Assembly: GCF_002632465.1 (NCBI RefSeq)
Contig: NZ_NIBS01000004.1
Coordinates: 158,068-222,067, forward strand
DNA: 64,000 nucleotides
Source: Xenorhabdus budapestensis
Lineage (GTDB): Bacteria > Pseudomonadota > Gammaproteobacteria > Enterobacterales > Enterobacteriaceae
Direction of reading: 5' to 3'
In this document: one piece after another, positions 62,701 through 64,000 of the stretch
How the letters are laid out: every line of letters begins with the position of its first letter
Position numbering within the stretch: the first letter of the stretch is position 1
Made by a program: the position numbers and the translations under genes
Notes under the pieces: generated by a model
Database searches by the model: none
Seen by the model: the letters and a program-made list of their open reading frames with translations, nothing else
What the model was told of the DNA's origin: nothing

Positions 62701-64000
62701 CCCGGCGGTGCAGGAGGCGGTTGTGTTGGCATTAGATGACGGGCAGGGTAAACGGTTGGTGGCCTATATCGTCGCGGCAGCAGATGAAGCGTTGGTCAAC
62801 AACCTGCGTACTCACCTGAGTGCAATTTTACCGGATTATATGGTGCCGGCGGCCTTTGTGTGTCTGGACAGCTTCCCACAAACCCCGAATGGTAAACTGG
62901 ATCGCCGGGCGCTGCCGGCCCCGGATGGAGAAGCCTTTGCCCGGCAGATTTATGAAGCCCCACACGGAGAAATGGAAATCGCATTGGCGGCGATTTGGCG
63001 GGAAGTCTTAGGGATTGAACAGATCAGCCGGCATGATAATTTCTTTGCCCTGGGCGGTCATTCATTGCTGGCGATGCAGGTAATGAACCGGATAGCAGTT
63101 TTAGGGGGAGAGTTGCCACTGAGTGAACTGTTTAGCTCCCCTTCTTTGGCGGCCCTGGCTGAAAAACTCCATATTCGGTTTGATCAACAAATCACATTGC
63201 CTCCTATCCTGCCTGTCTCCCGTGAGGGGGGACTGCCACTGTCATTCGTTCAAGAGCGCATGTGGCTTCTGACGCAATTTAGGGGTGCCAGTGAACACTA
63301 TAATATGCCGCTCGTGTTACATTTGCGTGGGCAACTGGATATCGCAGCCTGGCAGCAGGCACTGGATGTGTTATTTGCCCGTCATGAAGCCCTGCGCTCG
63401 GTCTTTGTTTCTGTTGACGGTCAGCCTCAGGTCCGCCTGCTGGTGGCAGACCGTGGACTGCCGTTGGTTTATCATGACCTGCGCGGGTGCCCGGATGCCG
63501 AAACAGAGTTAAAACGACTGCGTACTGAGGAGGTGTATGAGTCATTCGATCTCAGCCAAGGGCCGCTTGTTCGGACGATGCTTATCCGGCTGGCGGATGA
63601 CGACTATCAGTTTTTACTGACCCAGCACCATATTATTTCCGATGGCTGGTCAGTGAAGGTACTGATAGATGAACTGAACTCTCTCTATACGGCTTTTCTG
63701 TCCGGGCAACCGGATCCTTTACCCGTGCTGGCGATCCAGTACCCTGATTATGCAGCCTGGCAGCGGCAGTGGTTTTCCTCTGAACATATGCAGGCGCAAG
63801 TTGACTATTGGCGCACGACGTTGGCTGATGCACCGGCTCTGCTGAATTTGCCGACAGACCGGCCACGCCCGTTGGAGCAGTCGTTTGTCGGGCAGATTTT
63901 ACCCATCAATTTGGATGTGGAATTAATAACCGCTCTGAAACGCCTGAGTGCGCAGCACAATGTCACGTTATTTATGACATTATTGTCTGCCTGGACGGTG
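47708..64000 (+). CDS. Giant nonribosomal peptide synthetase, modules 1-5 and part of 6 (incomplete)
   Basis: Open without a stop from the ATG at 47,708 (GAGG upstream) to the window edge: 5,431 codons. Order with rough positions: N-terminal half C-like domain lacking HHxxxDG (47,708-48,430); A1 48,490-50,010; T1 about 50,150; dual E/C 50,310-51,670; A2 51,740-53,250; T2 about 53,390; LCL C 53,570-54,850 (HHIVSDGWS); A3 54,930-56,440; T3 about 56,570; E/C 56,740-58,110; A4 58,180-59,680; T4 about 59,820; E/C 59,990-61,370; A5 61,440-62,920; T5 about 63,060; LCL C from 63,200. E/C domains carry HHLLAQEGD or HHLLVREGD. Codes by eye: A2 DAWCIGAVCK (Phe-like); A1 and A4 DVELIGAVTK, A3 and A5 DVEFIGAVTK, which I cannot assign. 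Residues 1, 3 and 4 should be D, 2 and 5 L. Modules repeat every 3.19-3.25 kb with strong identity. Giant synthetases such as kolossin synthetase are known in Photorhabdus; identity with it is not established. Confidence 0.93.
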   Translation, partial: MKDNIATVANSFNCEAFSEINTLQSLTPSELFWYQRITALQPLQLPFDIPHKIAEPRWAISRWQSPSPQSGQEEPWRIVLQAFVIYLARLTQQPTYQIGWGVALNDNRANLASVVPMDIAVALDQPWCGVADTVDDELARLAQHQTFSYDRLSHLPSLYAIPELSTHYPWSIAVSVIQDDRQCDQKASGELLTLQINEQGGFRWIYDENRLSAEVIARMDDHLQALLISKERSDDIPIGQLNLLPEAERTLLLETWNLTETLYPEALCIHQWFEQQVQKTPQATALEYQGQTLSYTELNARANRLAHQLIEQGIEPEQRVVICVARSPAMVVSLLAVLKAGGAYVPLDITYPAERLAYVLNDSAPSVILADDTGQSILGDEVLAELTVLDPTMQPDQPDSNPQVPTLTPQHLAYVIYTSGSTGTPKGVMVEHQAIYQRTLGVNERYGVTAQDRVLQFAAFAFDVAVEECFSSLCYGATLVIRDNSWLDSMTEFIALARENRITVMLLPTLFWSELAAREPGLALPDSLRLIIIGSEAVQKKALQDWFAQVGHRPRLLNAYGPTENTVTATCQEVFSPDDDRSIGRPLKNTRIYLLDSNGQPVPLGCAGEIYIGGVGVARGYLNQPILSEERFIPDPFSSVSGARMYRTGDVARYLPDGNLEFLGRNDQQVKIRGFRVELGEIETRLLEHPAVNQAAVLARDDGQSRRLVAYIVTETVMAEENDEWVNSLRTHLSALLPDYMMPAAFMRLDSFPQTPNGKLDRRALPAPGEEAFVRQAYEAPQGREETILATVWGELLGIEPISRHDSFFALGGHSLLAMRMIEYLRQQGLALAASDLFRSPVLSDLAKMLGQHQTIEIPPNVITPVTQQLTPAMLPLVDLTQADIDHIVEQVPGGLANIQDIYALSPLQDGILFHHLLAQEGDPYLLTVQMIFADRSLLDRYLAVMQRIVDRHDILRTAFIWQGISVPAQVVCRHASLSVTELTLEPANGPVIDQLSQRFDPRHYRLDLDQAPLLHFVVAQETDGRWFLLELHHHLIGDHEALEMMHREVQLYLTGQEESLPVPVPFRNLVAQSWLGMSQEADTAFFTEMLAEVEEPTLPFGLTEVHRDGSQVTESHQMLTPELNNRLRSQARQLGVSLAALCHLAWAQVLSRVCGQEKVVFGTVLFGRMTGGEGTGSGMGLFINTLPLRLDMDDIPVRDSVQAAHRRLAGLLAHEHASLALAQQCSGVDRGTPLFSALLNYRHNVLLGMSGELVSGIEFVGEQERTNYPFVLSVEDLGDALGLTAQVVQPFEPTRICGYMQQALESLVGALEQAPETPVRQLNILPEAERTLLLSTWNTTETAYPEALCIHQWFEQQVAKTPQATALVYENQTLSYAELNVRANRLAHQLMALGIEPEQRVAICVARSPAMVVGVLAVLKAGGAYVPLDPAYPGERLADNLRDTAPAVVLADSLGRSALGEHVLAERNVLDPNTPFNQPDSNPQILVLTSRHLAYVIYTSGSTGTPKGVMVEHRGLVNLIQEKITQFAIGAESRVLQFASLSFDASVWEMMMALCSGAALAIPAGHVRQNPTALWHYLEAQAITHACLPPALLHDRADIPALTVKPTLILGGEAPSTALIQALCGRVTLFNAYGPTEITVCATVWPCPSDYTDTGVPIGRPTANTQIYLLDEYGQPVPLGAVGELYIGGVGVARGYLNRPELTAERFLVDPFSDSPDARMYRSGDLARYRPDGNLEFLGRNDQQVKIRGFRIEPGEIEARLAEHSVVRESVVLAQGEGQDRRLVAYVVTETVETETKAVEADEGLANSLRVHLSARLPDYMVPAAFVRLDAFPLTPNGKLDRRALPAPDNQAFARRAYEAPQGETENALAAIWREVLGIESISRHDNFFALGGHSLLAVRVMNRLAALGIELPLPVLFSTPSLAALAEAVQARIDKQDNVVSAIMPVSREGILPLSFAQQRLWFLTQFEGVSETYHIPIALRLRGQLDIVVWQQALNTLFARHEALRSVFVSVDGQPQIRLLAADHGLSWVQHDLRRHPDAEVELERLCAEEMSAPFELNRGPLIRAMLIRLADDDYQFLLTQHHIVSDGWSVNVLIQELSTLYTALLDGQPDPLAPLAIQYPDYAVWQRQWLSADRIQVQSDYWRTMLADAPVLLDLPTDRPRPSEQSFVGHVLPINLDAELTSALKRLSAQHGVTLFMTLLSAWTVVLSRLSGQTDIMIGTPSAGRNRQEVEPLIGFFVNTLALRMGVSGELTVAELLAQVRETALGAQAHQDLPFEQVVEIVQLTRRLDHTPLFQVMFSWENNEHTDWTLPGLTVSPADQDVEIVKFDLELGLFEENDKIAGELSYATALFDQTTMERHIDYLHTVLQAMVANAQRRIGDIDILTSAERQLLLKTWNATETPYPDALCIHQLFEQQAEKNPEAMALEYQGQTLSYAELNARANRLAHQLIALGVEPDQRVAICVTRSPAMVVSLLAVLKAGGAYVPLDITYPAERLAYILNDSVPSVILADNTGQAILGDEVLAELTVLDPTMPPDQPDSNPQVSTLTPQHLAYVIYTSGSTGTPKGVMVEHQAIYHRTLGVNERYGVTAQDRVLQFAAFAFDVAVEECFSSLCYGATLVIRDDSWLASMAEFITLTRENRITVLFLPTLFWSELAAREPGLVLPDALRLVIIGSEAVQKKALQDWFAQGGHRPRLLNAYGPTENTVTATCQTVVSPEDDRSIGRPLSNTRIYLLDSHGQPVPLGSVGEIYIGGVGVARGYLNQPILSEERFISDPFSPVSDARMYRTGDMARYRPDGSLEFLGRNDQQVKIRGFRVELGEIETRLLEHPAVREAAVLAREDGQDKRLVAYVVAKTRVAEADETLVNNLRTHLSVVLPDYMVPAAFVRLDSFPQTPNGKLDRRALPAPDGEAFARQAYEAPQGATEMTLAAIWGELLGIESISRHDSFFALGGHSLLAVRMVERLRQQGVALTVRDLFRSPVLSDLAKMLGQHRVIEVPPNVITPATQQLTPAMLPLVDLTQADIDHIIEQVPGGVENIQDIYALSPLQDGILFHHLLAQEGDTYLLSGQMAFADRALLDRYLATMQRIVDRHDILRTAFVWQGISVPVQVVWRHAPLSVTELTLDPADGPVIDQLSRRFDPRHYRLDLGQAPLLHFVVAQETDGRWFLLELHHHLIGDHETLEVMHREVQACLAGKEASLPVPVPFRNLVAQVRLGVSQAAHTRFFTDMLAEVAEPTLPFGLADVHLDGSQEREFFQLLTPELNDRLRHQARQQGVSLAALCHLAWAQVLARSSGQEKVVFGTVLFGRMTGGEGTEGGMGLFINTLPLRLDIDDTPVQDSVQAAHRRLAGLLVHEHASLALAQQCSGIERGTPLFSALLNYRHNSLSASSDEPFEGIEFLDGKERTNYPFGLSVEDFGNALGLTASVVPPFEPERIWGYMQQALESLVDALEHTPAMPVRALDILPEAERTLLLTTWNRTETPYPAALCIHQWFEQQAEKTPEAIALEYQGQTLSYAELNARANRLAHQLIALGVEPDQRVAICVARSPIMVVSLLAVLKAGGAYVPLDTTYPAERLTYILSDSAPSVVVADRTGQAALSDKVLAGLTVLDPTVPLVQPDSNPQVSMLTPQHLAYVIYTSGSTGTPKGVMVEHQAIYQRTLGVNERYGVTAQDRVLQFAAFAFDVAVEECFSSLCNGATLVIRDDSWLASISEFIALARENRITVLLLPTLFWSELAGRDKGLALPDALRLMIIGSEAVQKKALQDWFAQAGHRPRLLNAYGPTENTVTATCQEVFSPNDDRVIGRPLKNTRIYLLDSHGQPVPLGGVGEIYIGGVGVARGYLNQPILSEERFISDPFSQVSDARMYRTGDMARYLPDGNLEFLGRNDQQVKIRGFRIEPGEIETRLLEYPAVQEAVVLARDDGQGKRLVAYVVAETGVAEADETLVNNLRTHLSVVLPDYMVPAAFVRLDSFPQTPNGKLDRRALPAPDGEAFARQAYEAPQGATEMTLAAIWGELLGIESISRHDSFFALGGHSLLAVRMIERLRQQGLALMARELFRSPVLSDLAKMLGQHQTIEIPPNVITPATQQLTPAMLPLVDLTQADIDHIVRQVPGGVENIQDIYALSPLQDGILFHHLLVREGDTYLLSGQMAFADRSLLDRYLAAMQRIVDRHDILRTAFIWQGISVPVQVVWRHASLSVTELTLDPADGPVIDQLSRRFDRSHYRLDLGQAPLLHFVVAQETDGRWFLLELHHHMIGDHETVEVMHREVQACLTGQEASLPAPVPFRNLVAQVRLGVSQAAHTRFFTEMLADVAEPTLPFGLADVHLDGSQEREFYQLLTPELNDRLRHQARQQGVSLAALCHLAWAQVLARSSGQEKVVFGTVLFGRMAAGEGAGNGMGLFINTLPLRLDMDDTPVQDSVQTAHRRLAGLLTHEHASLALAQQCSGVERGTPLFSALLNYRHNTLSAPSDEPLAGIEFLDGEEGTNYPFGLSVEDFGDALGLTASVVLPFEPERICGYMQQALESLVDALEHTPAMPVRELDILPQAERTLLLTTWNTTETPYPPAALCIHQWFEQQVQNTPQAIALEYQGQTLSYAELNARANRLAHQLIESGVGPEQRVAICVARSPAMVVSLLAVLKAGGAYVPLDTTYPAERLTYILSDSAPSVVVADRTGQAALSDKVLAGLTVLDPTMPPDQPDSNPQVSTLTPQHLAYVIYTSGSTGTPKGVMVEHQAIYQRTLGVNERYGVTAQDRVLQFAAFAFDVAVEECFSSLCNGATLVIRDDSWLASIPEFITLTGENRITVLFLPTLFWSELAGRDKGLALPDALRLMIIGSEAVQKKALQDWFAQGGHRPRLLNAYGPTENTVTATCQTVVSPEDDRSIGRPLSNTRIYLLDSHGQPVPLGSVGEIYIGGVGVARGYLNQPILSEERFIPDPFSPVLGARMYRTGDMARYLPNGSLEFFGRNDQQVKIRGFRIEPGEIETRLLEHPAVQEAVVLALDDGQGKRLVAYIVAAADEALVNNLRTHLSAILPDYMVPAAFVCLDSFPQTPNGKLDRRALPAPDGEAFARQIYEAPHGEMEIALAAIWREVLGIEQISRHDNFFALGGHSLLAMQVMNRIAVLGGELPLSELFSSPSLAALAEKLHIRFDQQITLPPILPVSREGGLPLSFVQERMWLLTQFRGASEHYNMPLVLHLRGQLDIAAWQQALDVLFARHEALRSVFVSVDGQPQVRLLVADRGLPLVYHDLRGCPDAETELKRLRTEEVYESFDLSQGPLVRTMLIRLADDDYQFLLTQHHIISDGWSVKVLIDELNSLYTAFLSGQPDPLPVLAIQYPDYAAWQRQWFSSEHMQAQVDYWRTTLADAPALLNLPTDRPRPLEQSFVGQILPINLDVELITALKRLSAQHNVTLFMTLLSAWTV

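Noticed and set aside
47958-63866. Minus-strand open frames across the second NRPS
   Set aside because: They are antisense shadows repeated once per module; the plus strand carries a continuous NRPS frame with all core motifs.
47708-64000. Calling the giant NRPS kolossin synthetase
   Set aside because: Size and tandem modules are suggestive, but I cannot verify substrate codes or module number from the part visible, and no formylation domain is recognised at the N-terminus.

Overview
The window looks like the chromosome of a Photorhabdus or Xenorhabdus strain (Morganellaceae). Housekeeping genes are close relatives of E. coli cysB, acnA, ribA, lapA, lapB, pyrF, yciH and rnb, in the E. coli order. 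The background is AT-rich, intergenic regions carry short palindromic and MITE-like repeats, and large NRPS loci with dual epimerisation/condensation (E/C) domains sit between the core genes. I cannot decide the genus from sequence alone.

Layout. Positions 1-10,780 are mostly core: cysB, three minus-strand accessory genes (a PPxY-repeat protein, a PaiB-like FMN-binding protein and an unknown protein), acnA, ribA, lapA-lapB, pyrF-yciH. The yciH-rnb interval, short in E. coli, here holds about 34 kb of accessory DNA (10.8-44.7 kb): a lipoprotein Ntn-hydrolase acylase, three co-directional NRPS genes, a divergent diaminobutyrate-type aminotransferase, a lipoprotein pullulanase, an ANT(3'')-type aminoglycoside adenylyltransferase and a class A beta-lactamase. 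Beyond rnb, a 1-kb AT-rich spacer with a MITE-like element precedes a second giant NRPS (47,708 to beyond the window end), open for 5,431 codons.

How the first NRPS locus should work. The line reads C-A-T | C-A-T-C-A-T-E/C-A-T | C-A-T-E/C-A-T-E/C-A-T-TE: seven modules in a 1+3+3 split. By eye the specificity codes give Ser (DVWHLSLIDK) for module 1 and Gly (DILQLGLIWK) for module 7. The five middle modules use two unfamiliar codes (DNADAS[F/I]VNK and DTSDTGAVTK), both with Asp at pocket position 278, which suits a basic side chain. With the adjacent Dab-forming aminotransferase this suggests a cationic, Dab-rich N-acyl heptapeptide related in layout to the PAX lipopeptides. The downstream PvdQ-like acylase lipoprotein could deacylate it in the periplasm. 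These are inferences.

The most striking sequence feature is a 6,015-bp near-perfect duplication (18,163-24,177 and 24,882-30,896). It copies a C-A-T-E/C-A block from one NRPS gene into the next and is much more GC-rich than the flanking parts of the same genes. It is evidence of recent module-pair duplication or gene conversion in assembly-line evolution. The second NRPS is also a tandem module array, with a period of about 3.2 kb.
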